The notes under the pieces: generated by a model
Databases searched by the model: none
What the model saw: the letters and a program-made list of their open reading frames with translations, nothing else
Told to the model about the DNA's origin: nothing
NCBI RefSeq assembly: GCF_037126465.1
Contig: NC_088209.1
Coordinates: 8,325,947 to 8,389,946 of the forward strand
Source of the DNA: Ornithodoros turicata
Lineage: Eukaryota; Arthropoda; Arachnida; Ixodida; Argasidae
Direction: 5' to 3'
DNA length: 64,000 bases
Shown: in pieces, positions 52,725 through 64,000 of the stretch
How the letters are laid out: every line of letters begins with the position of its first letter
Numbering within the stretch: position 1 is the first letter of the stretch
Program-made: the position numbers and the translations under genes

Positions 52725-54956
52725 TGTTACATGTGACATGTTGTAGTGTGCTGAAGCCAGCTTCACTGTTGTATTGTTTCTTCGCATGGTTACTTCTTCA
52801 ACGTTACTTGAATGAGGAATGCGGAGAATGCGCGGTATGCCTTGCATGTTCTGGATGTTCTCTATTGCTGTTGGGCTAAAATCCAGCAACTACACAAAAA
52901 GATTAACAAATGCAGAACAGAAGACAGAAACACGGACACAATGACATGATTGAGATCATGATATGCTGTCAATTTTTTTCAGTGTCTCTGGTTCTACATC
53001 TTATGAACATGTGCCACATTGCCAGCACCCTTTCCCTCTAGCTACGAAGAGAGCCTCTCAGTAATAAAAATGCAGGTTGTCAAATGCACGTAAACAGTGC
53101 TTACATTTTTTGGGGTCTTCGCTCATCTAATGTTTGTGGCAGAAAATGCTCCTCTAGTTCACATGGCATACTGAATATGAGTGTGCTCCACACCCACATT
53201 GTAAATTAGCACTGCAGTATGTTTATCGGCACACGTGAAATTACCCTTCATAAGTGCATCATGCAAGCTCATTGATTCTGATGCTAATTGCTCATGAAAT
53301 AACGTGGGGTGGGGTGAAAGACACTGGAATCACATGTTGCGTCACTAGCAGTGCCGTACTCACTCAGCAGTGACATCACAAGCAGTGATTTTTCACTGAA
53401 GTCTGCAACTCAACGACGTAATTCACATCTTGATTGCAGAAAAAGTAAGCACATGTTTGTTATTACTTTATATACAGCTGAAATTTGTTAATGTGATGAC
53501 GGTCTTTCTCGTTGATTTTGGCAATGAAACCATTTTAGGATAAAAAAACACCTGTCAAGGTGTAAGCTATAAAAAGTAGTAAATTGAGTGAGGCATTTTA
53601 AATTGCCTTTTTTCCTTTATATTTTCAATGCTGACATACATCAGCTTGTGTAACTGTCAACCCTGGCTATTCCAGCCAAAACGAGCCAGAGATGTAGCTT
53701 GACTCTCTTACATATCACTGAAAAAAATTGTGCGCATTTTTTAGACGATGCATATGTCGAATGTAAATCATCATTTTGTTTTCTTGAACAGTGGGGGCAC
53801 ATTAAACTGTGCCGAAATATGAAGTTGTCCCTTACGAGCTTCCTTCTGACATCTACATATACATCATTTGTGCACTTTCCTTGCCTGGTGTTAGAGGGGA
53901 AGCACTGGTCTGCCATCAGAAGGGTTTGTAGAACGAGAATAAATCTTGCGACGTAGTGAGCACTCAAGAACGGAGCACATTTGGGGTCAAGTTTACAATA
54001 AATTTCTGACAAATTAGCATTCTTGAAGGAGCCCGATTATTTATGCTTGTAACTGATTGCTTGTGATTAGCTTCACATAAAAATATCAAGCTGATCTATA
54101 TTCATTGTTTAACCATGTGTTTGAGAATATCTAGCACTTGCAAAAAATTACTTTTTTTTAGATAGTATATTCACATACAGGTCATCTAAAAAAAAATCTT
54201 CCCTTATTTGTATAACTAGTCCTCTCCTGCAACATATTGACAATCTACAGGTTTATTTTTCTTTAAAAAAATTGTCACCATAATGTGCTGCAGCTTGTTC
54301 ATCCGTTGAGGCCATTTAGGAAGGAAAAGAAAAAGAGATACCTATGTGGCTCTCTCCTGCGAAAATCGACGCTCTGCTTTTCCATTTTGAGAACCTACAG
54401 GTGCATTTGTTCTAACGTAAGAAAAATGTTTTGTCAGCTCATTCATATCCTATCGGTATGACGCTATAGCACACTTTGAACAAATTTTGCATTCAACTGT
54501 TCTGCCCAGTTCTACAGATTAGTTGCAGTCGCTGCTTCATAACAGCTTTGTCAACATTTACGATTGTTTTCACATACCTGAAGTCATCTGGAAAGTGAAC
54601 AAATCTCATCATTTCAAGGGCATACCCTCTCCTATAGCATGTTCAGAATCTGCTGGCATGTGTTTTCTGTAGATCTTATAGCATCAGCTGACAATATTGG
54701 CTCCGATCATGTCAGAATGCGACGTAACAGCTTTTGGAAACAATTTATTATGATCTCGTGTGCCCTTCAACCACAACAGAAAAAAAGCCCACAGTCTTTC
54801 TTTCAGTCGAAATAGGTGTTTTTGCTGCATTAACAGAAGGTGGCTCAAATTAATTGCACCTCCTTGTGGCCTGGGTGGAGCATGCCTCACTGTGTGTCCA
54901 GTAATTTCTTCTCCAACCGTATCTCTTTGGCAATGAGCCACAACGTATGCAGTCTT
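52725..54956. other. No gene recognised
   Basis: AT-rich. A minus-strand frame at 53641-54012 is 120 codons long, lacks an ATG at its upstream end and has no recognised motif. Confidence 0.4.
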
Positions 54957-55070
54957 CAAGCACGGTCCCTCAATACTCTTTCTGGTCAGGAAATTCGCGC
55001 GAGAACTTCATTTCGGCGGCCGAGCGGCGCGTGGTGGCGCGGCGATCGTTCGGGGGGAGACTTTCGTGTC
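54957..55070 (+). repeat. Dispersed repeat, inverted partner at 56990-57104
   Basis: AGCACGGTCC then CAATACTCTTTCTGGTCAGG matches the reverse complement of 57063-57104. Beyond it CGTTCGGGGGGAGAC on one side pairs with CGTTCGAGGGGAGAC on the other. The two copies are about 2 kb apart in opposite orientation. Unknown family. Confidence 0.55.
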
Positions 55071-57174
55071 CGCTGGTGCCTGCGCGTATGGCTTGCATAG
55101 TGTTTCTATTGATGTTTGGACGTGTACACTTTTTCTTTCTTTGTGCTTGCGTTTTGAGTGCGCAAGCAGAGGTTCTTTTTTAAATATCCTTGAAGATAAT
55201 TTCAATCTTTGCACTCTGTTTGTATGCAAGAATGATCTACACATACAAATGAGACTTCGATCGTCTGATTCGAGCGTGCAGCATTTCGTGATGGCTATAT
55301 GTTCTTCATGAAAGGGGATCTTTAACTTGACGTGGACTTAATGGAAGTATTTTTTCTTTGTCTAAAAAACAGCGATGACTTGGTCTATGGGAATGAACAG
55401 AAAACATTCACTATAGCCTTATTGGAGATGTACTGGGATGAGCGTGGTTTGTTGAGCTCGTTCAAATTGATTACTGTGTACATGTGTAGCATCAAGCACT
55501 AAGAACCGTAAAATTTTCAAAGATATATCATTCAACGTGATATCAATACAATAACAAGTCTTAGTGTGCAACTTGGGGGGAAAGATGTAATGCCAAGTCG
55601 GCTCAGTAAACGAAGTCCGCTCATACCTAGTAGTTTTTGCTGCACCGGAAGCAGGCAGAGGGAGGAATGATGCTTTTCTCTTTTTATCTATTCATTTTTC
55701 TTTCTTTTTTTTCCCCTTTCCGCTTCTGCAATGCCTCAAAAGCTTCTGCGGACCATAAAATACAGACTCAGAGCCCATTCATAGCAGCATATAGTGCTAA
55801 AAATATATAGTTTCCTTGTCGTCATCCTGAATTTGAAGAGAAAGGCTAACACAAAAGATTTTCTCTCCTTCCCCCTGCTTATCTCTTTCCTTTTTTTTTT
55901 TTTTGTTACCACATACCACCGTGTTGTTCGTAAATGTACTTTTTGGCCAATCCCAAAGTTTCCTTCTGACCTCCGAAATAAAACTCCATTCCACCATTTT
56001 AAATATTCTGGAACTGATCTGACTCATATGCCGAGGCTATCTACATCGCGATGATAGTGTAGCCGTTGAGTTCGACATCTGAATCTTGTCAGCCAAATTC
56101 TATAGTTGGAAAGCGCTATCAGGCCACACTTCAGCAAGAGGAAATTCTATCGTGCTAATTTAATAACCCGGCTTGAATCTTGTTGGAATCGGTAAAGGAA
56201 AATACCGTTTCCAACGTAATTACAGAGTATTCGTCCAAACTACATTCAGGAGGCACCAATATTGTGCCTGCTGGCTTCGTTGTGACCGTTGACAACGGTT
56301 TTCCCATCGCCGCTTCCCAACGTGTGTAAAAATTGCCCTCTACGATACGTTAAACCTTGTGCATGGCACTGCACCACATATAAAGAAGAAGAAGAAGATT
56401 AGTATATTTCCTCGTCGAGAACGGTCGAGCCATACGATTTCTATGTGTATCCCCCCCCCCCCCGGGCCCTTATACCGCCAGAGCTCATTTTAGATTATTA
56501 AAATACAGCATTTCTATATTCATTTGAAGTCTTATCTGTCTGCGCTGAAATAGAATAATCTCGTGATTCTATCTCTGTTCAAGTTACAACAAACTGCTAC
56601 GAGTAAAACAAGAAAATCACGCATTTGGAAAGTTTCGCCCTCACGTAATACTACGGAACGCGTCATTAGCTTACAATATATCACTGGACCGAGTGACTGT
56701 GCAACAAAATGCCATAATATGTTTCTCGACCATCATTGAGAGCCACACGAGTGAGAGCTAAATTAAAATTTTCCGTGTCAAAGAAAGACAACAACGAAAG
56801 TTGTGATATACGCGGCAAACCTGCAAATTTACGTCCACTGAACTGAAATGTGCCGGCTCAAATTATGAATCGCTTGGAGAATTAATTGTTTCTGCTATGA
56901 ACAAGAAATTAACTCTAAAAAGTAGCTTATCAAATATTCCCTAAAAACACGCAGTGCTGCGGAAACGTCGTCTGCTCCACGAGGGTGTCTCCCCTCGAAC
57001 GACGCGACTGCCCCAAGCGGGAGCAACTGTACCTAAGTGACCTAGTGTATTGTATCCGAGCGGTATTTCCTGACCAGAAAGAGTATTGAAGGACCGTGCT
57101 TCAAGCTTTCTTTCACCCGGAAGAACAGCTTACAGCTCTGCAAACATCAGAATATCTGCACACAATAGGGGGCT
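55071..57174. other. No gene recognised
   Basis: Low-complexity T and C runs at 55680-55715, 55890-55905 and 56450-56462. The inverted partner repeat lies at 56990-57104. No coding region. Confidence 0.4.
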
Positions 57175-57186
57175 AGCCCTATAGGT

Positions 57187-57513
57187 TGTGCCTCATATGC
57201 ACCAAATGCTCATAACCCCCAAACGCTCAAAACCTCAAAACGCTCATATGAACCGAAAAAAAGTTGGTGGTTTTGAGCGCTTGGTGGAAATGAGCAGGAG
57301 GGGAGAACCTACTCATAAGCACCAAACGTCCAGAACATCCGAATGCTCATATGCACCGAAAGGCGGGCGACCACAAAGGCCGGGTCTTAATCTGCCGCAT
57401 TTGGAACAAGATCATAGGGTGAGAAAGGTGGAATGAATGGCGATTACCAAGGCCGCCTAATGTGTCAGTTTGAAGTTTATGTAACAGCTTGGTCCTGCTT
57501 GTATGTAGCCAGA
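57187..57513 (+). repeat. Left inverted repeat of the long-TIR element
   Basis: It starts TGTGCCTCATATGCACC and ends near CCTGCTTGTATGTAG. Confidence 0.75.
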
Positions 57514-59189
57514 ACGAATAGCGCCTTCTCGTTTATGGATTTCAATTTGAGCTTTATTTTCATAGACATGGAGGCAGCCTAGGACAAAAGACTTGACTCT
57601 AGGTCGAAAGGCACTCGGCTCCCAGTGCTGTAGCAACAAAGAGCGTGGTCCCCTCCGAACATATGTCCGGGTTCACTTACAGTGCAAAAGCTGGAATACG
57701 ATATTTACATAGGGTTTATATTATGCATACATAGGCCTGCAGTGAACATTTGCGCAAAACCCTTCTTTCGAGCATTGTTCTTCGCAAGTTGGTTAATCAA
57801 TGCGTCATAGTCCAGATATATGATAATCATGTTTTCGGTTGACTACGAACTCAGAAAGCCTGACATCTCTTATGGTTAATTGAGCGCAGGATATTCTTGA
57901 TCTCCTGGAGGCTTTCTTGTATGTGTACGTTAAAAATTGTTTGGCGTCTCTTTGTTTGGCGTCCTCTCTTTTTCTCAATGACACGAAAGGATATTCCATT
58001 ATAAGTTCGCTGGCATCGATGTCTACCATTTTTACTTCAAAATTTTTGCTGCGATTCTCCAGTTCAAGTTCCCATTGACACTGCCCGAAGTTGTTAGCGT
58101 TTTACAGAAATCCAAACAACTTTTACCACTCCACGAGTTGGTCGACAAAACAGAAGATATGGTCTGATCAGTGAGAATAAGAACTGAGATTTGAATTTTC
58201 GTTCTGCAGAAAGACGACTCTTCCTTTTTATTTATTTCTTTATTTATTTTTTCACTTTTAGGAGAAGGTAGCAGACATTGCAGAACTGCTTCATACTCTT
58301 GTCGCGTTGTCTGTACTCCGAAAATTAAAGAGAGGAACAGAAAGAACAGACGCAATTTGTACAATACAAGCGGTGCAGCAAATGGAACCGCTTTTATGTT
58401 CCTCATTAAATGGCGTGCAGCATTTATTGTTCATTAAGATTACTGTTAATTCAAAAAAGCATGTCTTCCAATTTCGAACAAATGAGGAGTGCGAATGATA
58501 GCACTTGATTGGCTATGATTCGGTTTATCAGATGTCCACAACGACGCTCCTGTATTTTTGGGCGCACGGAACCGCGCGGGACCATTTCTTCCGCCACGCA
58601 ACCAGGGACCAATTTTTCCGGGACGAACTTTTCCGGGGCTATTTTTTTCCGAAACTCCATCCAACATGCTCTACACATTATCGCTCCTACAGTTATTCTA
58701 CCTTCTGTCTGGAAGATGACTGGCTTGGTTCTTTGGATGATTGGTTTTCAACTCATTTCTGTTTCGGTCGTTTGATCGATTTTTTATTGCTTCACTTCGA
58801 GTGTTGAACGCCGGAGTTCCAAATGCCGTTATCCTAAGCAACATTTAACTGTGTGTAACCCGTTTGCTCGTAAACGCATTCCTCATGCTAACCCACTTTG
58901 TCAAATAATAATTGATTTCAAGCATTAAACGTTCTTGGCAAATAAATAAAAATAAATTAATGACATTTTTCGATTATTTATTCCTGTTGAATGTGGATAA
59001 ATTTTAACAATGTATTATTGTTTCTGAAAATCGACTGACCATTGTATAGGAGAAAGAACAGTTTTAGTTTATTTACTTTTCGCCAATGTACAGGTGAATC
59101 TAAATTTAGTTCTTGCAACAGACATGTAACCGAAGAAGTCCTTCGAAACCTAGACAAGATAAGCAGGGCAGCAGATCTTTGTGCTTTCT

Positions 59190-59420
59190 TTATTTTTTCG
59201 GATAGCGTGCATGTGTAGTGATCCAGATTGCAGATGCATACACTAAACGAGGTTGAACTAAGGTTTTATATGCTGTTAATTTAATATCGTTCGTTGTGCC
59301 ATGGCGAAATTTCCTTCTTAGCATCCACAGACTTCGAGTGGCTTTCGCGCACATATGGCTATCCCGTTTCAGACCGTTCCCTTTAAATATGGCACCAGCA
59401 ATGAGAAGGGTGCTCAGAAG
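59190..59420 (-). pseudogene. LINE reverse-transcriptase C-terminal scrap
   Basis: The minus-strand frame reads DSHMCAKATRSLWMLRRKFR, then IKLTAYKTLVQPRLVYASAIW. This matches the thumb region of CR1/L2/jockey-type RTs (KA...L..L.R......K...Y..LV.P.L.YAS..W). Only about 70 codons are present. It lies inside the long-TIR element. Confidence 0.75.
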
Positions 59421-59693
59421 AAACACAGACTATCGGCTGCCCCCAACCTGGGACAACTTTCTTCAACATGTGTCCGACTGGTTCATAAATTACAAACGTC
59501 TGCAAGTAACCAGCGGTCTCCCTGCAAAGAAAAAAAAAAAAACAAGAAAAGAAAAAGAAATAGTAATAATAAAAATTAAAAAAGCAGAGTACCCTGACTG
59601 CCAGCTCCGTATGCTCGATTCAAAAGTTACAGAAAAAGAGGTGCGGATGACACAGTGCATGCAGTTTTGAAGTCCCTTCGAACAACCCTGCTT

Positions 59694-59793
59694 TCGATCA
59701 AACGGTTTTCGACGAAGCGGCGTTCGATCAAACGCGTTCGACCAAACGCCTTCGATCAAACGTCATTTAACCAAACGGCGTTAGACCAAATGG
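59694..59793. repeat. Short degenerate tandem repeat (TTCGACCAAACG-type)
   Basis: About seven imperfect units of 14-18 bp with the core CGATCAAACG or CGACCAAACG. Confidence 0.7.
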
Positions 59794-59858
59794 GCGGACA
59801 CTACGGCGTTCAAACACCCATTAACTCACGATAGATAAAAATAAACTTCCATAAAAAT

Positions 59859-60171
59859 TCTGACTACATACAAGCAGGACCAAGCTGTTACGTAAACTTC
59901 AAACTGACACATTAAGCGGCCTTGGTAGTCGCCATTCATTCCACCTTTCTCGCCCTATGACCTTGTCCCAAATGCGGGAGAGGAAGACCCGGCCTTTGTG
60001 GTCTCCCGCCTTTCGGTGCATATGAGCATTCGGATGTTCTGGACGTTTGGTGCTTATGAGCAGCTTCTCCCCTCCTGCTCATTTGTACCAAACGCTCAAA
60101 ACCACCAACTTTTTTTCGGTGCATATGAGCGTTTGGAGGTTATGAGCATTTGGTGCTGATGAGCTACTACC
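59859..60171 (-). repeat. Right inverted repeat of the long-TIR element
   Basis: Reverse complement of the left arm, with small indels near the outer end (GGTAGTAGCTCATCAGCACC). Confidence 0.75.
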
Positions 60172-60183
60172 AGCCCTATAGGT

Positions 60184-62394
60184 GCCAACGTTTTAAATGG
60201 TACTGCGAACACAGTCATAGTACCCTTTATCACGGCACAAAGCAATTATGTCAAAGTCATGCTTGTGGAAGCAAAGCCATGCTTGCCAAAGACAGCCAAA
60301 GAGGCTAAGTGATGCTTATGGAGGGTTTTATTATGCCCTGCTGCTCAGTGTATTGGCTTCTGTTTTTAGCTGGAGCAAACCAATGAAAAAAAAATCTGAG
60401 GAAAGAAAAATGCCACCTTCAGTTGCCATCGACCAAGCAAACTAAGTCAATAACGGTGGTTGGTATTCACTCTGCTATGTGTTCACCTGTTTGGTACTGT
60501 GGTATCGGCTAGCTTCCTTGTAGCATAACGTATATGTGACCGCATGGAGGACAAAGAGGAGGAATTAGCTAGTCTGGCGTAGGAGCTCTCACACTGGCAT
60601 AGCTGGTCAAAAAGAAAATGTGGGCCATACATCACATAAAACACAAATACCAGTATATTTTCAGCAAGCACTGGTTAATTTCTAGTAGGTGCGGTGCATA
60701 TGCCGTGTTCATAGACTGATTTTTTTTATTCTTAGAGAAATAATATTTTTGCAGTTATAAGGGATGACAACATGTTCTACATCCGAAGTGGATGTACTAA
60801 TTATGTCTCGTTTAATTATGGAAATAGAAGGTCGGTGCAAATGCAACGTCGGTTCCCCTATGCGCCTCTATAGGTTTCAAAAGTATGCTCGTGACCATTT
60901 AGTGCGAGGACATGGCCCCGAAATAATGGTTGTGTGAGAGTAAGTCTCGGAGCGGTTCTTTTTGCCTTTTCACTTGAACGTGGGGAAGAAACAACGCTGC
61001 AGATCTGCAAGCAGCACATTTAATGTAATGTCGTGCAGGATGCAAGTTTTACAGAGATTTCATATTTCAGCACAATATTTATAAGCTGTAAAAATAGGTG
61101 CAAGAGTGCCATACAATGAAGTAGCTGGTACCGTAAATTTTAGACCTCTTCTTGGCGTGGGTGCTTGGCATAAAGAGTGACCTGCTAATAAACGTATTTC
61201 CGGATTTCTGAATGTGAAGATCATAGCAGGGAAAGGAAGGCAAACAAATACAACAGAGGGTGCAATTCATTTCTCGCACTTCTGATTTCAGTTACTTATT
61301 GCGCTTGGTTTTCTTCAGTTCCAACATTTGATAACCAGAATTTGCACTGTGTATCTATGTGAATAAAAAGATGCAAAAATTTCTGTGAGAAAATTTCATA
61401 GTATTTAAGAAAATGGCATTCTTAGGTTCCAGGGTATTCAAAGACCAGTGAAAACAAAGTGCTTGAAGTATTATGTCTGGATACATCTTTTGCGGCTTTT
61501 GCATGGGAAATCGTTGTCTAGGAAGGTGCGCGAATCAATGTGGATGTTCCTGAAATTAGAATCTTATTTCGTTACACTTTGAGATTATCATATGCTGGTT
61601 ACAAAAAATTAGGGCACCTCTGCCGACTCAAGTTATTCTTCCGAGAGAAAATAGTTTTTTCTTGCAAACAAACAAACAATTTCTTCACATTCATATGCAG
61701 CTTATTTGCAGAAATTCATTTCGAGAGTCTGTTCAGTACCCGTTCCCTGCGTTTATCAGAACGTAGGCTAACAAGGAAAAGCACAGGCAGGTTCCGATTT
61801 CACGATTCTACGGCTCTGAGGCTGGAACACACACAAACACATACAGACGGACAAACACAACACATCCACACGGTATCGGAATCAGGCTTCTTCGTCGATC
61901 ATCACTTTTCAACTCTACGACTTCACAACCAAGGCAGCCCTGCAGTTCGCGACAATGTTCATAATATAGCAGGTGTCCACCATAGCTGGAACCAACACCG
62001 GGAACTCATTTGGTGACACGACACGAATTCAGAGTTCGACATACTCAAATTTGACAGGCGAGCAGCAGAACAAATCATTAACTGCCATGTTAACTGCAGT
62101 GTCAACAGAATCCTGATAGCCGGCGGAGAATACAGTAAACGATTCGTCCAGACTCGGTACTCTCGTTCCCAGCCCACCACAAAAAGCCTCACACTGTGGG
62201 GAACTATTTTGAGACGCGGGAGCCAAAAGCCTTGGTGGTGGTGGTGGTGTAACTGCTTGCCGTAGTCGGCCTCGCAAGGCGGGCAGCGTCACGACTAACG
62301 CAGGTCCGTTAAAAAAGAAAAAAAAGAAAAAAAATAACCGGGAAAGACAGGACTGTAGGATCGGATTTGCAGTGAAGTCCAATCAGGGGTTGAG
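60184..62394. other. No gene recognised
   Basis: Low-complexity CACACAAACACA at 61828-61875 and a GGTGGTGG run at 62234-62250. A minus-strand tail GCAAGGCGGGCAGCGTC near 62274-62290 with an adjacent A/T-rich run may be a LINE or SINE 3' scrap. Confidence 0.4.
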
Positions 62395-62504
62395 CGATGA
62401 GCGGTAGAACACCAGAAAATGAAAATGAAAATAAAAATCACTGTGGGGATGCTCGACTAAGGTGTTGAAGGGTACTCGGCGAAAGGGCCACTTGTGATGC
62501 GTTC

Positions 62505-63363
62505 TTAGAGACGGTATATCAGCTTGGTATCCCTCAGGAAGGAAGCCAGTTTTGACGCGTGGTAACGTCTTTCTTCCGGCGTTGAGCCGCCAAAGATGAC
62601 GTCATGTACTTGCGAGCCGTTGCGGATGATGGGGTCTAGATGCTTAGATCTTTCCTGACTGTAGGCAGGGCATTGTAGAAGGATGTGTTCAATTGTGTCG
62701 AGGGATGTCGGACAGAAAGGGCATGTTGGATCGTGCGTAGTCTTCAGGCGGTGGAGTACGACGTTCGAATACATTGAGTTTGTACGTATGCGGTGTAGGA
62801 GTGTGGTTGTGAGCCTGGAGAAACTTTGAGATCGGAGTGAAGGGCGTGCGTTGGACAGAGTGAGCCTGGTGCTCGGACTAACTGTATATATTAAACTCTT
62901 GGCTGATTCTTTAGTGGTTCGATTTGGTGGTGATGGAAACGTGGGAGCCGGAAGAGAATGGGCTTCGTTTGCTAGGCGGTCAGCTTCCTCAATGCCGGGA
63001 CATCCGGGACATGGGAAGGAATCCATTGCAGAACTATGTCTTTCTATCCCGTCTCAGGTCCGAGAGGGCTATGCGGATACAGCGGATCATAATAGATGAG
63101 TGGTCTAAGTCTTTGATCTGGTCTAATGCGCTTGATGAGTCAGTAAGTATAACTGCCTTTGCACAGTCGACGTACTTCAGTGCTGCTACTGCGTTTAGGA
63201 TTGCGCATAATTCGGCCGTAGTGGACGAGGGTGACCTACAGTGAAGTTTAGCTTTCCAACAGTTGCCGGTTTTGGGAATGAAGTAGGAGCTGGTTGTTTT
63301 ACTGTTTGAGACTGTCAATTGACCCATCAGTGTATATCTGAAGGTGATTACCAAACTTTTCAT
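62505..63363 (-). pseudogene. Third-family LINE: RNase H and Cys-His C-terminus
   Basis: It starts with IYTDGSIDS (first Asp) near 63335-63309, then shifts frame to TTAELCAILNAVAAL (Glu) and VILTDSSSALDQI (Asp). After another shift near 63030 it reads GCPGIEEADRLANEA (final Asp). CPFCPTSLDTIEHILLQC is the C-terminal Cys-Cys-His-Cys. The stop is at 62505. Dead. Confidence 0.8.
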
Positions 63364-63520
63364 CTATGAGACCAATAACAATAGACCGCATTACAGAAGG
63401 CGCTGTGCTCCTTTTGCTGCGGATGCCTGGTATCTCGGTGGATAACTTTGGGATGTACTCCTTCCATGGGGGTGGGGTTTGAATCAGTGATGGAGCCGGA
63501 GTGATCGCGACTTTTTCAAG

Positions 63521-63868
63521 TTATAACTTGGTTACGGAGCCGGTCTTTGTGCTCGAGCATTTTGATAGGCTATCGATGTACCTGCAAACAGATGATGCAT
63601 TGTAGATTCTGTCAATTATGGCGAGTGCCGTTCTTTCTGCGAGCAGACTCAGTGGTATCTCGGCGGCCTCGACGAGGGTAGCTTCTATTTCGGAATATCT
63701 TGGGAGACCCAGTGCGATTTTGATGCCTGCACGATGGAGACGCTCCAGTGATTGCCAACCGTGCATCGAAGGTTTTATGAACGGAGTAGCATAATTCAGC
63801 CGACTCAAGATGAAACTCTTATATAGAGTGATCATGTGTCGCGGGTGGTTTCCCCAGGTTTTACACAC
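63521..63868 (-). pseudogene. Third-family LINE: RT thumb region
   Basis: It reads TLYKSFILSRLNYATPFI and then RLHRAGIKIALGLPRYSEI, as in the connection between RT and RNase H of I/R1-like elements. The frame ends at 63521; the next piece is in another frame. Confidence 0.8.
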
Positions 63869-64000
63869 AAAGACATCTGTATATGTTTAGCAGGGGAGTG
63901 CATTTCTGGACCATTGCTTCTACTTGGGATGCCCATTGGAGTCTGGAATCGAATATTCCCATTGCCATTGACCGCATGACTCTAGGTGGTGTAGTTTTTT

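Larger units (their letters stand above)
57187..60171. mobile_element. Long-TIR element with a 12-bp target duplication
   Basis: Inverted repeats of about 327 bp (57187-57513) and 313 bp (59859-60171) enclose a 2.3-kb interior. AGCCCTATAGGT stands on both outer sides, at 57175-57186 and 60172-60183, as a perfect 12-bp direct repeat. The termini are rich in the words GCTCATA, CACCAAA and CAAACGCTC. The interior shows only a LINE RT scrap on the minus strand and foldback words, no transposase. A 12-bp duplication fits no DNA-transposon superfamily I know well. Confidence 0.7.
62395..64000 (-). mobile_element. RNase H-bearing LINE of a third family (runs out of the window)
   Basis: Minus-strand order from the window edge: RT thumb, RNase H, C-terminal Cys-His region, short 3' UTR. 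The sequence is clearly different from copies A and B. Its 5' part lies beyond 64000. Confidence 0.85.

Noticed and set aside
53641..54012. Minus-strand frame of about 120 codons
   Set aside because: No ATG at the upstream end, no recognised motif and no paralogue in the window.
56450..56463. C run as telomere- or G4-related feature
   Set aside because: A single homopolymer run without repeat units.
61820..61880. CACACAAACACA-rich segment
   Set aside because: Simple low-complexity sequence without structure.

Overview
This window looks like repeat-dense chromosomal DNA of an arthropod, most likely an arachnid such as a tick. The guess rests on its I-group-like LINEs with RNase H, Ty3/gypsy remnants, a PIF/Harbinger relic and a Polinton, plus long AT-rich stretches with no gene. 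I see no convincing intact host gene; almost every recognisable coding stretch belongs to a mobile element.

Layout: 1-4303 is a 5'-truncated I-group-like LINE (copy A) ending in an AATC-repeat tail. Tail-only and 3'-end-only relatives are scattered over the window, several with target-site duplications. 4304-5024 is a large foldback repeat. 5540-6110 is a mariner relic split by a LINE 3' end. 9626-10305 and 51454-52720 are two miniature LTR elements (TRIM-like), both flanked by ATAT. 13195-13972 is a divergent LINE, 14547-15855 a Harbinger relic and 16985-18900 a decayed Ty3/gypsy element on the minus strand. 25040-30050 is a second, almost complete but frameshifted LINE (copy B). 30110-31325 is a pogo/Tigger-like element. 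46209-47182 and 32546-32946 are pieces of one gag-bearing retroelement. 57187-60171 is an element with about 320-bp inverted termini and a 12-bp target duplication. 62395-64000 is another LINE on the minus strand.

The centre of interest is 36387-46128, a complete 9742-bp Polinton (Maverick). It has 261-bp inverted termini starting AGTAGTACTC and a 6-bp target duplication CATATA. It carries a packaging ATPase, a DDE integrase with chromodomain, minor and major capsid proteins, an adenain-type protease and several small proteins. It has no protein-primed DNA polymerase B. Several genes are broken: two in-frame stops in the integrase, one in the major capsid gene, frameshifts in the minor capsid gene and in a small gene. 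The ATPase carries a 30-bp in-frame insertion made of a LINE tail plus its target duplication.

The right-hand part of the Polinton holds what I believe is an undescribed cargo gene at 44508-45553. It is built of about a dozen microexons (21-36 nt inside, nearly all a multiple of three, all cut in phase 1) separated by introns of about 55-63 nt. It ends in a longer terminal exon and a polyadenylation signal. Three neighbouring exon-intron units are tandem duplicates; two of the exons differ only at synonymous sites, which marks the frame and implies selection on the protein. The architecture recalls schistosome micro-exon genes and aphid bicycle genes, but I find no sequence relation to either, and the function is unknown.
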